From Caballeronia peredens (lineage in GTDB: Bacteria; Pseudomonadota; Gammaproteobacteria; Burkholderiales; Burkholderiaceae): a stretch of 64,000 bases of DNA. Numbering within the stretch: the stretch's first letter is position 1; the number at the start of each line of letters is the position of its first letter. Positions 1-9,435 of the stretch are shown piece after piece. The stretch covers positions 168,988 to 232,987 of the forward strand of contig FCOH02000010.1 of assembly GCA_001544595.2 (NCBI GenBank), read 5' to 3'. The notes under the pieces were generated by a model that saw nothing but the letters and a program-made list of their open reading frames with translations, did no database searches and was not told the DNA's origin. Position numbers and translations under genes: made by a program.

Positions 1-46
1 ATGAAGGGCGCTTCAGTCCCGAAGTCGACAAGCATTCGCAGTCAAA

Positions 47-1144
47 CTAAGTGCGCTTGCGTGGACGCAGCCTTATTCTCGGGTTGTGCGCAAATAGAAC
101 GGCGCCCTGGCGCGGCACCAAGGAAGCTTGCTCTTCTCCTTGCCGAAGCCGGAGTAGCGATGCCTCGAATTCTTCCCATCGACCGGATTGTCGAAGACGT
201 TGGTAAAAGGAACTCACTTTCGTTGCGTTTCCCAACATTCCGTTCACACTGCGCCACCCCATCCCGGTCGCGAGTTTGATAAGAATTGCATCTATTAGCG
301 TTCGGTCATCGTTCGAGGCTTCTAAATGATAGGGTCGGACGATATGTTTCAGTTGTGACCATTCGGTGTCGGCGAGACCCCATCCATTCGGTCCTTCAAT
401 GAGGTTCGTGTTCTTCAGTATGGGATTCAGATTTTCCAGAGCACCTTGACTCGACTGAAGTGTGAACTCGACTGGTTGTTCTCCACCCCAGGAGAAAGCC
501 TGCTCTTGTGGTTTCAAGCGATGCAAAGACATCGAAGACGCGACAAAAACTCGCCCGTGAAGCGAACCTGTGAGCACGCCATCAGCCAGCAGCTTCGGCA
601 ATTCAAGGCCAATAGCTCTACGCAAAGCGTTCGCGCGGATGGAAGCAAACGCTTCGCGTGCCGACGGAAAGAAATACATCCACTGGAGAAGCGCTGGTTT
701 AGGCGGTGTTGCCCATATGCGGCGGGACAATCCGCGATGTATCAGTACACAGCCAAGGCCTTTTGCCTGCATTACCGGCGCAACAATTTGGTCGAGGCTT
801 GTCGGGCGATAAAGATGATTGAAGAAGATAGAGTTTGGCGTGAAAAGTGCCTTAACTACAACCAGGGCAGGAATCAGCACGCGCAAGCCTAGATAGTGCG
901 CGACGTAGATTTTGTGAGAGTCACCCGGGCCGCAGTAATGCATGCCTGACAAGGCTAGATATTCCGCCGAGTCCGAGACTTCCCAATCGTCGAAATTTGT
1001 CGTAAATCTGAGCTTGGTTTTACCAGACTCTCGCATTTTGACCCGCCATAACGAAGATGCCTCTATCCAATCTACGCTACCGTCGTTGTCAATTACTTTC
1101 CCTTCTAATCGCCCGTTCTTGCGTTCAATCGAATGCAGCCACAT
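47..1144 (-). CDS. Unassigned protein of the Tn7-like element, tnsE-like position
   Basis: I do not recognise this 365-residue protein as a named family. Residues about 85-120 form a hydrophobic stretch (YLGLRVLIPALVVVKALF) followed by a Leu/Pro-rich segment. Residues about 285-335 resemble the N-terminal region of IS402/IS5-type transposases (a short Asp-Asp-Arg-Thr-Leu start, then a Gly-Trp-Arg-Ser core and an FYQRL motif). A GAGGAG ribosome binding site lies 7-8 bases before the ATG. It is on the same strand as tnsABC and 2.6 kb downstream of tnsC, where classical Tn7 keeps tnsD/tnsE. I infer a role in target choice or regulation of transposition. A cargo gene is the alternative. Confidence 0.6.
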   Translation of the reverse strand: MWLHSIERKNGRLEGKVIDNDGSVDWIEASSLWRVKMRESGKTKLRFTTNFDDWEVSDSAEYLALSGMHYCGPGDSHKIYVAHYLGLRVLIPALVVVKALFTPNSIFFNHLYRPTSLDQIVAPVMQAKGLGCVLIHRGLSRRIWATPPKPALLQWMYFFPSAREAFASIRANALRRAIGLELPKLLADGVLTGSLHGRVFVASSMSLHRLKPQEQAFSWGGEQPVEFTLQSSQGALENLNPILKNTNLIEGPNGWGLADTEWSQLKHIVRPYHLEASNDDRTLIDAILIKLATGMGWRSVNGMLGNATKVSSFYQRLRQSGRWEEFEASLLRLRQGEEQASLVPRQGAVLFAHNPRIRLRPRKRT

Positions 1145-1481
1145 GCTGTCGCTCCTCAGTTCAAGGAACGTATAGCGACCGCCTTACCTAAAATGATTGC
1201 ATCCACATGGCCATATGATTTATCAAAAATGAGGCGGATGACGGCGTATTCGAGCGATCGAACGACTCCGCTAATGTCCACGCAACCGGAAGCTATAAAG
1301 GCAAGCGAATCTATTGCGGGGAGGCCCGTCGCAGCCAAACACCTACCGAACCGACGTAGCCTCGGTTTGAACGTTTGGCCCCCCGCGAACGGACGGGCCG
1401 ACGTTTGTGCTAATTTGGGAGCACGTTGTATCAAGAACGCGCGGAAGTCAGACTGCCTTTGTCGACGGGCAAGGAGGAGAG
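1145..1481. other. Divergent intergenic region, no gene seen
   Basis: This 337-base space lies between the leftward unassigned gene and the rightward HTH gene. It must contain both promoters. I see no convincing coding frame on either strand and no clear terminator. Confidence 0.4.
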
Positions 1482-1730
1482 ATGACGTCAAATTTGGACG
1501 AGGCAGGGGACGGTACAATCTCCGTCGCACAAGTCGCAGGCCTGCTTTTCGTGTCGCGGCCTCATGTGATAAAGCTGATTCAGCAGGGATTACTTCCGCT
1601 GCATCACCGCGACGGGGTTGAGATGTTTGTGCGAACCGAAGATGTCCTAGCCTACCGAAAGCAGCAGCTCACCAAAGCGAAGGAGTGGCTTGGTTCTCAG
1701 AAAGAGGAGAACGAGCCGCCCGGTCTTTGA
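1482..1730 (+). CDS. Excisionase/antitoxin-type helix-turn-helix protein
   Basis: This 82-residue protein has a MerR/Xis-type winged HTH: an ISVAQVAGLLFVSRPHVIKL helix pair, a short wing, then an RTEDVLAYRKQQ tail. That layout is typical of excisionase-family DNA-binding proteins and of antitoxins paired with PIN toxins. The ATG is chosen because a perfect AGGAGG sits five bases upstream; a longer frame reaching back to 1407 lacks one. No toxin follows: the next 425 bases hold no convincing gene, so it may be an orphan antitoxin or a regulator of the element. Confidence 0.6.
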   Translation: MTSNLDEAGDGTISVAQVAGLLFVSRPHVIKLIQQGLLPLHHRDGVEMFVRTEDVLAYRKQQLTKAKEWLGSQKEENEPPGL

Positions 1731-2156
1731 TGCGCGACGGGGCCTTCGCAACGTTTACCAGCGCAAGACCGGAATGAGCTTCGCCTCGATCGCGCTGCGT
1801 CCTAGGTTCGGGATTAGCCTATCCGCGCCCCCTCAGATATGGGTGCAAAAATCTAGCCGTTCAACGAGAGTCCCGCAGGGCGCGTGCGACGACCAGCCGC
1901 TTCAGGCATCGCTTTCCAGCCGGCGCGCGCCACGCTCCCGCGCTCGCGGTACCGCTCAGACTGGTTTGGCCAGATGCCGCGCTTCAGAAGCTAGCGGTGA
2001 GACGGACGGCGCGACCGTTTAGTTTTCCAGCCTTAAGTCTCACTGCTGGCCGATCCGGTTGGTCCGGTCCGTTGTAAAGAGGGTGTTCAGGCCCAGATCG
2101 ATCGGTATTGCCTCGGGTCGCAGCCGGCAAGCGCCTCGGGACGCACAAGGGAGGAA
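1731..2156. other. Gap without a recognised gene
   Basis: About 425 GC-rich bases. The open frames on the plus strand are rich in Arg, Ser and Pro and look like chance frames. A toxin partner for the preceding HTH gene was looked for and not found. Confidence 0.4.
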
Positions 2157-2699
2157 TCAATCAACGTCGAGCGAGCCAAACCGGACATTGTCCGGGAGCA
2201 TCAACTCCGACTGGCTGAACGATTTGCAGTCGATATCTCCAAATGCCCCGAACAGGGCTGCGAGCAGTCGTTGCCGGTCACCGTCCGCGACATTGAACCG
2301 CGCGATCGTCCATCCGACTGCATGCACGAAGAGGACCGAAAAGCATTGCCGAGAGAGCAGATTGACTGCGAGCGAGTCAAAATCCATCGCGATTGACGAG
2401 TTTCCCAACAAAATTAGGACATTACGGTTCGGCTCCTCCGGCGGGCCAAAGCACTTTATTGCAAAATAACTCGCGATATTGGCGATGTCTGATGACTCCG
2501 CGAGAACGGCGACACAGGGCGAACTGTCGTCCTGCCGACCCACGCCAACCGGAAGGTCCCGGGCCGCAAGTGGGAAAGTTCGATGTATTCCTGACTCGCC
2601 GGTCGCTCGAATGAGCTCAATGGCATTGGTCGTTGTAATGCCGCTTACCAAGTCGGCCGAATTAACGGCTTTATTGCTGGTTCGCTGATGTGATTGCAT
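2157..2699 (-). CDS. Unassigned cargo protein, paralogue of the next gene upstream
   Basis: This 180-residue protein is not a family I recognise. It has an AAGGA ribosome binding site before the ATG. Its centre (about residues 90-150: LILLGNSSIAM, then SVLFVHAVGWTIARF, then RQRLLAALFGAFG) lines up with LFLLGNGPIAF, LFVFFLHRAITYLVRY and RFLNTWEALDA in the upstream gene. The two are therefore probably diverged paralogues in tandem. It lies between tnsC and the unassigned terminal gene of the Tn7-like module, all on the minus strand. Confidence 0.5.
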   Translation of the reverse strand: MQSHQRTSNKAVNSADLVSGITTTNAIELIRATGESGIHRTFPLAARDLPVGVGRQDDSSPCVAVLAESSDIANIASYFAIKCFGPPEEPNRNVLILLGNSSIAMDFDSLAVNLLSRQCFSVLFVHAVGWTIARFNVADGDRQRLLAALFGAFGDIDCKSFSQSELMLPDNVRFGSLDVD

Positions 2700-2909
2700 T
2701 GCTGCCGTCCTTTCTTCGAAACGTACTCGCGTGCAGTGAGCGGCGAATGCTGTCGCTAACGTAACAACCTATGGCGGGGGGCGTAGGCGATCCGTCGGCG
2801 GTGTGCCGCTAGAAACGACCGCCGAGCTCGAGGCGCGACGGTCGTGAAAATGGATGTGATAGTTCAGCGGGGGCCTTCGTGCCGACCGAGCGTCGTATAC
2901 CGGCGACGC

Positions 2910-3602
2910 TTAATCGTTCCACGAACAGGCGTCCGGACACCGCTGGACGAAAAGGTCCGGTCTCGACCGAACGCGCGCCGACGCGAAGTACTGAGACAGC
3001 CGTCCATCGTTTCCAATTTCAAAATATGCAGCCGGTACGATAGCTATATCATCGGCCGCCCCGCTGACGGACGACCCAAAGACTATGATGCTTCGGGCCG
3101 CTCTTTCGTCGTCGTGTTGATAGTTCTCTCCGGCCGACGCATCCAAGGCTTCCCACGTATTGAGGAAACGCTCGCTCCAGCTGTAGCGGACTAGATAGGT
3201 TATGGCCCGATGCAAAAAGAAAACGAAGAGCGAGCCATCGGAGCCAAAAAGAGGTTGAAATCCATACTTCGGCTCAAACGCGATGGGGCCGTTCCCGAGA
3301 AGAAACAAGGATGTTGCCTGGCGGTGCTCGAAGTCGATTTCGTTATGCGGGACGAGAATGTTCGCGGCTTGTGCGTTCCAGTCAATCTCTTCATTGGCAG
3401 GAATGGCAAAAGACAAAACATGCGTCTCGGAAATCGCTTGCTGCAACTCTTTCGGGAGAAACACCTTGGCAACGGCAGCGCACGCGGTCAAACCAGCGTG
3501 CTCCGCACAATCTGCGAGTTCGTCGAACAACGCAACGTTGTCGACGATAACGATGCCGTCGTTCTGACGAACCGCATTTCGGTTGATGGCTTGGTTCACT
3601 TT
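2910..3602 (-). CDS. Unassigned cargo protein downstream of tnsC
   Basis: This protein has 230 residues if it starts at GTG 3602, chosen because AGGA precedes it and because codons further upstream read as low-complexity Arg/His/Lys sequence. The frame stays open to 3728. No domain is recognised. It has alternating hydrophobic strands (IVIVDNVALF, HVLSFAIPA, TSLFLLGNGPIAF, SLFVFFLHRAITYLV) and a central Gly-Asn turn shared with the 2157-2699 product. It follows tnsC by about 160 bases on the same strand and may be cotranscribed. Confidence 0.5.
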   Translation of the reverse strand, partial: KVNQAINRNAVRQNDGIVIVDNVALFDELADCAEHAGLTACAAVAKVFLPKELQQAISETHVLSFAIPANEEIDWNAQAANILVPHNEIDFEHRQATSLFLLGNGPIAFEPKYGFQPLFGSDGSLFVFFLHRAITYLVRYSWSERFLNTWEALDASAGENYQHDDERAARSIIVFGSSVSGAADDIAIVPAAYFEIGNDGRLSQYFASARVRSRPDLFVQRCPDACSWND

Positions 3603-3760
3603 CTGAGTCCTTGCAGTGTGGTTTGGCCCGGCGTGTAAGGGATCCGTTTTAGCCTTTTTCCACTCATTCTTGATACCGAAGCCAAACCCGTCCGCGTGGG
3701 CGCCAGCGCGCCTCGCCTGGTGCCGCAAAGATGTTCAACCGGGACAGGTGATATGCAGCC

Positions 3761-5392
3761 TCAGAGGCCCAAAACTTCGTCTAGCTGGCACGCTGCCCCC
3801 ATTGTTATTAGATGACTGAAAGCAGTCGTACCATCCGCCTTGGCTCGTGAAATCGCGTGACGGTAGTCGTCGGGGGCGAGTGTTACGACAGACTCGGCCG
3901 GTTTCTTCTTGCTGCTCTTAGCGGGGGAGCGCGGCTTCGTCAACGCTAACGCCGCTTCTGCTCCGGCCGCGACCCCTGTGACCTTTCCGGCTGTATCGAC
4001 CTTCTTCGCGGCCCACGCCGCTCGCTCGTCGTCGATGCCTGCTTGCTGAAGCACCTTTGCAACGGCCGGAATGAATTCCTCATCTCCAGGTCGAACGCTC
4101 GCGCCACGTTGGCGAGAACCCTCGAAGCTGGCGAGGCTGTCTTCGAGGAGTGAGCTCAAATAAAGCGGTGGTATGTCTTCATATGCGCGCAACGCTTGCG
4201 TGTCGCCCGTACGCATCGCATCCAGCATGCGCTTGACCGGCTCGAGTTCGGCGCCGAAGACCGATGTAATCGTCGCGGCCGAGAACGTCTCGCTTCGATC
4301 AAGCATGGCGCGCCACTGCGCACACGCAAAAAGCTTGATAGCAATGTCAGGCACTGCCTGCGAGCACGCCAGCATTGTGTTCGACATGCCTTGAGTTAGT
4401 ATCACAGGCGTCTTAATCCACTGGTACTCGAACAACTCGAGTAGGAAGTCCTCCCATTCGCCAGGGTTCGTCAGGTCGCCGCTCGACTGAAATGTTGACC
4501 ACGTCGGGAAGCCGTGCCCCGCGCTACGCCGGCCTTGTCTGAAGTCAAGCCCGAGCAACTCGGACGCTTTGTGCGTGCCGACAAAAACAATCGGGACGCC
4601 GAGTTCATTGGAAGCGGTGACCAGGGCAGACATGAGCGTCTGCTTCGATGTGCCCGCGTTGCGCAAATTTTGAATCTCGTCGACAACGAGCACCCCGACG
4701 AAATGGTCATGCATGGCGCGAGCGGCGTGATTCAGCAGCAATTCGCCGCTATTGCGATTGTTGTTGACGTGCATCCCAAAATAGTCTGCGTCCGGAACCA
4801 GCTGGTCAATTTTCCGGAGGATGGAGGCGGCGAGTCCCTTCGTCGACAGTCCGTCATGGGGCGCCTCAATATGTAAGTACGGTATCTGATAACAGTGCCA
4901 CTCGCGGTGATAAATGACAGGTGGATACCACGAGAAAATTCGGCGGATTGTCGTGGTCTTTCCTGTACCCGACATCCCGATAACTCTTGACGACAACTGC
5001 TCTTCGGTAGGAGGAAGGTACGGGGCGGTGAAGGCTCGGCCGGCTTGCATCGCCTCGTACAAGTTTTGAAACACGCGGACATGCTCCACAGATGACGGAC
5101 GCCTTCCCACGTATCCTGACCGAATGAGTGTGTCAAAGGCACGTGCCAGCTGAACATGTCGCTCCATTGGCCGCAGGAACGACGAAAGTCCGGCGACCAT
5201 TTGTAGTCTCTCGTGCGTCTCCCAATCCCGCTGCTCCGCGTCGAAGTCCGGGGCGACCATGATTCTGTCAATAAGGGTGTCATCATCGACCGAGGGAGGC
5301 AGTGCCTCTATGAGAGGGTTTCCACTGTAACGCGGAATACGTTGCGGCGTGTACTGTGCCTCCACAACGACCTTACTCTGAGCCGCGTGCAT
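3761..5392 (-). CDS. tnsC: Tn7-like transposition regulator TnsC (AAA+ ATPase)
   Basis: TnsC-type ATPases link the target selector to the TnsAB transposase and form filaments on target DNA. This 543-residue protein has a Walker A motif (GMSGTGKTT, residues 139-147), a Walker B motif (LVVDEIQ, 235-241), and the sensor/box motifs PIVFVGTHKA and the GRRSAGHGFPTW segment of the TnsC/TniB group. A Lys/Ala-rich linker follows residue 440. Its ATG overlaps the end of tnsB by 20 bases, so the two are translationally coupled. The assignment as a Tn7-like ATPase is secure. Its exact subfamily needs a tree. Confidence 0.9.
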   Translation of the reverse strand: MHAAQSKVVVEAQYTPQRIPRYSGNPLIEALPPSVDDDTLIDRIMVAPDFDAEQRDWETHERLQMVAGLSSFLRPMERHVQLARAFDTLIRSGYVGRRPSSVEHVRVFQNLYEAMQAGRAFTAPYLPPTEEQLSSRVIGMSGTGKTTTIRRIFSWYPPVIYHREWHCYQIPYLHIEAPHDGLSTKGLAASILRKIDQLVPDADYFGMHVNNNRNSGELLLNHAARAMHDHFVGVLVVDEIQNLRNAGTSKQTLMSALVTASNELGVPIVFVGTHKASELLGLDFRQGRRSAGHGFPTWSTFQSSGDLTNPGEWEDFLLELFEYQWIKTPVILTQGMSNTMLACSQAVPDIAIKLFACAQWRAMLDRSETFSAATITSVFGAELEPVKRMLDAMRTGDTQALRAYEDIPPLYLSSLLEDSLASFEGSRQRGASVRPGDEEFIPAVAKVLQQAGIDDERAAWAAKKVDTAGKVTGVAAGAEAALALTKPRSPAKSSKKKPAESVVTLAPDDYRHAISRAKADGTTAFSHLITMGAACQLDEVLGL

Positions 5393-7568
5393 TCAGTTTC
5401 TCCTGTGCCTTTCGGCGTAACATGTCTCGCAGGGGCGATGAGGTCACTTTCGCGGGAACGCCCGCAGCGCTGGACTCAAGGCGTGGTGATGGCTCGCTCT
5501 TACTACCGTCATCAGACGCTGGGCGAGCAGATGGCGCCGTTTGCATTGGAATAACGTTTGTGGGAAGGGGTTCAGTAATCGTTGGCATGGCCGCATCTTC
5601 GCGTCGGCGAGACGCGAGCTCTGATGCACGAGCGAATGCGGTATCCGCTCGTCTTCCTGAGCGCGACTTACCCTTGCTTGCAATCTTTCGCTCTGCCACC
5701 GCAGCCTCGCTCAACCCTCGAATGTGCTGCCGCAGCTCGGCCTTCGCCTGATCGGCACTAGCCTTATTCTCAAAATTGTTCAGTTCGGCTCGACGGAAAA
5801 TGTATTCCACTTCGGCGAATGAATAGCCAGCGAAGTCCTTGCTCGCAGGCGCGAGCCTGCACTCAAACGTCTGGCGACGGTCCGCAGGGTTATAAACGAT
5901 GATGGAGGAAGCTGAGCGAGGGTCATACGACATTTCGACAACAAAGTTGCCCCGTCTTCCCGCTTGTACGTACCATCCAAGCTCGTTTGCTGACGGGCAA
6001 TCAAATACAAGCCGCTTGAATTTAATTCCGTCTTGCGTAACTGTCGCCTTATCTTTCGGCAGCAGTTGTAAGCGGAGAAAATCATAGTCATACCTGGCAA
6101 GCGCGCCGCTGCGACGTGCGACGTCGTCGTTCCACAAATCAAGGGGCACCGCCGGCGTGCCAGACAGCACATGTCGCGGCTCCAATCGATAGCCTTTCAT
6201 AACTTTTCGATTGTGCGCAATGACGTGCTTGATAACGATCGACGTGAATTCGTCCAAAGTCAGGGATGCGTCTTGATAGTAACGCTTCTGTCGGCGCTTG
6301 ATGGCGTTTATAGGCGGCTCGTATCCGGGCGTCACATCTGCAATCGACGCGTGAAGCAGCCTAAACCCGCATTCGACAGTGCCTTTTCGATGCGGCAAAA
6401 GGGACTGGGTGTTGACAACAATCGACTGCATTCCGTCGCAAATCCGATAACTATTGTTGCTGTTCATCTCGCCACGGTCGCCGACCCATTTTTCTGGGAA
6501 GGTAGCGTCGGCGGGCCAATCCTCTGGGTCGTACGGGATGCCGTACTTAGCACACAACGCTTGCTTGTCCGCTGCGACGCTCAGGATCGCGAGCATCGCG
6601 CCTGTCCACGAGGCGTTTTCCAGGCCGACATAGAAACCAACTACGAGTCGGCTCCAGCGGTCGTAGATGAGATAAAGCGTAGGCTTTCCGATAATTGTCG
6701 AGCGGTCTTCCAGCGCAACAAGGAAGACGTCTCCGATCGTTGCATCGATTTCGTAGATGTGGCCAACGCCTACAGCTTCTTCGAGCGCGCTTCCGAGATG
6801 AGCGCCATGCTCGCGGTCGAATTCTTTCGACCCACGCTTTTTCCGGAGGATTTCCGTGAGCGTGAACTTCGTTCGGGCAATGTGTCGGAACTGAAAAATT
6901 GACGGGCATTCTCCGTCCGGATGCAGATATCTCGTGCCGTTACCGTCGAGGTAAGAGTAGAACTCTTCTCGCATGCGAAAGTGCGCGCCGGCGAGGGTCG
7001 AAATTTCGCCGTCGAGATAGTATTTACGGATTGCTGTCCCAACGTTCTTGGCGTCTTCGGGCGTCATCTGAAAGGTGCGATACTTTCCATCCTTGGGCCG
7101 ACGACCGCGGCCTGCGGTCAATTTCTCGTTCGAGCGCCCGATCTTGTCGAAGTCAGGAATGAGCGCAAGCCGCGTTTGCCCATTACGCCAATACAGGCGC
7201 AGGTATCGATAGAGCGTCGTTTCGGATATGCGCAGCTCTCTCGCGCGCGCCTCGACCAACGGTCCTCGAGCGGACGCTACGAAAATCTGAGGATGGTTGA
7301 TGAGCGGTTCGATAGCGTCATAGGCTTTGTATGCACGCCGCCTCGCCGTCTCTGAATAAAACGCGAGGTCAGGTTGGTGACCGGCCTCCGACCCGCGAAG
7401 CGCCTTGACCGATACGTGACCCGTCAAGACGCCAAAGTCTCGATATTCAGGCCAGCGACCGGGACCCCTCACGGGCATGACCCAGCCGCGGTGCCCCTCA
7501 AGGTCAATGGAGAGAACGCGGTACCGAGTCTGGTCGGCAGCATCGAAGAGGTCGTTCTTGAGCAGCAT
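5373..7568 (-). CDS. tnsB: Tn7-like transposase TnsB (DDE/rve integrase fold)
   Basis: TnsB cuts and joins the 3' transposon ends. From the chosen ATG (MLLKNDLFD, the usual TnsB opening) the protein has 731 residues. The frame runs back to 7691 and overlaps tnsA there. In numbering from 7691, an HTH region lies around 145-250, and the catalytic triad reads D316 (EIDAT), D405 (VGDRGEM) and E440 (KGTVECGFRLL). A Mu-type C-terminal barrel follows (ARYDYDFLRLQLLP). The Lys/Arg-rich tail (660-770) is where TnsB normally contacts TnsC. All three catalytic residues are present, so it should be active. Confidence 0.92.
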   Translation of the reverse strand: MLLKNDLFDAADQTRYRVLSIDLEGHRGWVMPVRGPGRWPEYRDFGVLTGHVSVKALRGSEAGHQPDLAFYSETARRRAYKAYDAIEPLINHPQIFVASARGPLVEARARELRISETTLYRYLRLYWRNGQTRLALIPDFDKIGRSNEKLTAGRGRRPKDGKYRTFQMTPEDAKNVGTAIRKYYLDGEISTLAGAHFRMREEFYSYLDGNGTRYLHPDGECPSIFQFRHIARTKFTLTEILRKKRGSKEFDREHGAHLGSALEEAVGVGHIYEIDATIGDVFLVALEDRSTIIGKPTLYLIYDRWSRLVVGFYVGLENASWTGAMLAILSVAADKQALCAKYGIPYDPEDWPADATFPEKWVGDRGEMNSNNSYRICDGMQSIVVNTQSLLPHRKGTVECGFRLLHASIADVTPGYEPPINAIKRRQKRYYQDASLTLDEFTSIVIKHVIAHNRKVMKGYRLEPRHVLSGTPAVPLDLWNDDVARRSGALARYDYDFLRLQLLPKDKATVTQDGIKFKRLVFDCPSANELGWYVQAGRRGNFVVEMSYDPRSASSIIVYNPADRRQTFECRLAPASKDFAGYSFAEVEYIFRRAELNNFENKASADQAKAELRQHIRGLSEAAVAERKIASKGKSRSGRRADTAFARASELASRRREDAAMPTITEPLPTNVIPMQTAPSARPASDDGSKSEPSPRLESSAAGVPAKVTSSPLRDMLRRKAQEKLNARGSE

Positions 7569-7602
7569 GGCTTGATTTCGAGTCGTTAAAGAAAAACGGT
7601 GT

Positions 7603-8463
7603 TCAGGCGATTGAGACTCTGCGTGGAGGCTGCTCGTCATCAGCGCACAGCGTAAAGCTGCTAACTGGCGCCTGTTCCAGGTGCGGGACATTCAAATCAC
7701 AGCGCAGCGTTTGCTCCCAGAGGAGCACGCGTGCGACGCGCAGACCTAGGCCGGGCGCGACGCCGTGACGACGGTCAAAACCATTGCAGTATTCGGCTAG
7801 TGAGTCGAGCCGCGTCGAACGAGAGAATTCGTTTTTCATCTGCCCGCACAGCTCGTGCAGTTGCTCAAACGATGGAGAGGTTTGCCCGGGCTTCCATGTC
7901 GCTCCGCGAAACCACTCGATATTTCGGACCTTTTGCATTGGAAGCGACGAATGAAAGACCAAGTGATGCTTCACGTCGCAGCCAGCAAAATACGCATGCG
8001 TTATCTGTAGCTTTTCGACGGCGCGTTCATTTTCCGCGTCTTCGGAGCGCTTGCAGTCGAACGCTTTCAGGCAGGGCCCGTCCGCTTGGTCAATCGCTAC
8101 CAGGAAGTCAACTGTCATCACCGCAGGGACCGATGTGCCTGGGTATGTGGGGTGCTTGACCCCCAAGGCTGCGGCCACCTCCAAGGTAGTCTCCCGAGGC
8201 AATGGAAAACCTTCGTAGACGGCGGTTACGTCCCTGCAAAATTCGAGACAAACGAAGGTGTTCCATTCGACATCGGACACCATCTCGATCGTGCGGCCAA
8301 ATCGTTGGCTGTATGCCCGATGAGTACGTCCGAGAGAGGAGAAATCAGCGGTGCCGACCCACGGCTTGTACTGTGCTCCCTCGCCCTCGCCGTATCCTTC
8401 CCGGATCCGTCGTGCGACTAATTCCTCGGTCCACTTCTTGACACCACGTGGCATCGCGCTCAC
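7603..8463 (-). CDS. tnsA: Tn7-like 5'-end endonuclease TnsA
   Basis: TnsA cleaves the 5' ends of the element so that it moves by cut-and-paste. This 286-residue protein has the TnsA order: a short N-terminal Lys/Arg segment, E66 (SDVEWN), D119 (MTVDF) and K138 (FDCKRSED), matching the restriction-like Glu...Asp...X-Lys active site. A C-terminal winged-helix-like region follows. It is the first gene of tnsA-tnsB-tnsC and is separated from the likely tnsB start by 34 bases. With TnsA active, simple insertions and not cointegrates are expected. In Tn7 the transposon end lies just upstream of tnsA; here cargo genes do. Confidence 0.9.
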   Translation of the reverse strand: MSAMPRGVKKWTEELVARRIREGYGEGEGAQYKPWVGTADFSSLGRTHRAYSQRFGRTIEMVSDVEWNTFVCLEFCRDVTAVYEGFPLPRETTLEVAAALGVKHPTYPGTSVPAVMTVDFLVAIDQADGPCLKAFDCKRSEDAENERAVEKLQITHAYFAGCDVKHHLVFHSSLPMQKVRNIEWFRGATWKPGQTSPSFEQLHELCGQMKNEFSRSTRLDSLAEYCNGFDRRHGVAPGLGLRVARVLLWEQTLRCDLNVPHLEQAPVSSFTLCADDEQPPRRVSIA

Positions 8464-8788
8464 TCCACAAGGACACGCGGCGGCGCCGCGTTATTGGAGC
8501 GTATAGCGCTGCCGGCCGCCGGTCGGCGCAACTCGGGCCGTTTTAGACGAGCTGAGACCGAACGATTGGTTTTAGAACAGTGTCTTGTGTCTGCTCGACG
8601 CAGCAGCGGATGCCTATTCCATGACCAAAAATTGAAAGCCGTTTGCGCCGCTTTACGGCTGAGCACCGTCGAATCCGGTGACATCTGTGGAAACCGCAGC
8701 CGTAGCCGCGACTCCGCCGCTCGGATACGACCGTTTTAGGTGGGCGGTTCCGCGAGCGCTTTAGATGTGAGAGTATTACCGGGCGCCG
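8464..8788. other. Intergenic region upstream of tnsA with repeated TTTTAG motifs
   Basis: About 325 bases with no convincing gene. It must contain the tnsA promoter. The short motif TTTTAG recurs at about 8540, 8572 and 8731, and CTTTAG at about 8757, three of them in a CGTTTTAG-like context. In Tn7 relatives the DNA beside tnsA holds TnsB-binding repeats, so these were considered, but they are too short and irregular to call an end. Confidence 0.3.
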
Positions 8789-9292
8789 TCAGGTTTCTGG
8801 CGGGAGGTCCGTGTGATCGGGTAACAGAAGACGTTGAATTTGGTCGAGCGTCTGCCTGAGCGCCGCCGAATTGTTGCAGGCAACAAGCACTGAGCGGCAC
8901 AGGTATTCGATGGGTATGGCGCTTCGCGAAGCATCGACGATCGTCAATGTGTGGGGATTTCGACGGCCGACGTCCGCGCGAAGAACATCTGCTCGCTTAC
9001 GCAGGTCGTTCTTCCGATGCAGCCGATTTCCCGAAGTCGTCGCACCTACCGTCCGTGAGGCCAGGCCATGGGGTAGCAAGCTCAGAATCCTGCGGTAACC
9101 AATGTCGACGACGTAGGAACCGTTCAAAACCACTTGCAAGTTAGATGCAGCCTCGGCGATGGCTGAAAGTTCGTCTAAGAGTTCGGAATTCGTAGGCGGC
9201 CTACGAGACGCTGACGAGTCGCGTGCGACCTGAGGGCGGGTCCGTCGTGGGAAGACGACACCCTCGACGCCCAAATATAGGACGGAGCTCAT
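8789..9292 (-). CDS. HAD-like protein (SAK-type fold) without catalytic Asp
   Basis: This 167-residue protein has the layout of the small HAD phosphatase-like domain found in Swiss-army-knife RNA repair proteins: strand one VLYLGVEGVVF, motif II region LQVVLNGSY, an RTVGATT turn, and a late TIVDAS strand. The nucleophile motif D-x-D-G reads Gly8-Val-Glu10-Gly, so both aspartates are missing and phosphotransfer by the normal route is unlikely. It is paralogous to the protein at 12825-13373. The leftward gene is divergent from the DUF6471 gene at 9436. The fold assignment rests on motif order alone. Confidence 0.55.
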   Translation of the reverse strand: MSSVLYLGVEGVVFPRRTRPQVARDSSASRRPPTNSELLDELSAIAEAASNLQVVLNGSYVVDIGYRRILSLLPHGLASRTVGATTSGNRLHRKNDLRKRADVLRADVGRRNPHTLTIVDASRSAIPIEYLCRSVLVACNNSAALRQTLDQIQRLLLPDHTDLPPET

Positions 9293-9435
9293 GAAAGACT
9301 TGGCTCGGTTTTTGAGAAGCGACGTGCGCTGAGGTTTGTAACGGGTGGGGTGGGTACACCAGCGACGTCGAGGGCTCCCTGAATTGGACTTTGACTTTTA
9401 GAGAGCGCGTGCAGATATACACACCAAGGTAGTAC

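Noticed and set aside
446..892. Plus-strand open frame inside the unassigned 47-1144 gene
   Set aside because: It is antisense to a gene with a strong ribosome binding site, is Arg/Cys-rich, and has no start signal.
6171..6902. 243-codon plus-strand frame antisense to tnsB
   Set aside because: tnsB carries intact catalytic motifs on the other strand; this frame is a by-product of GC-rich codon use.
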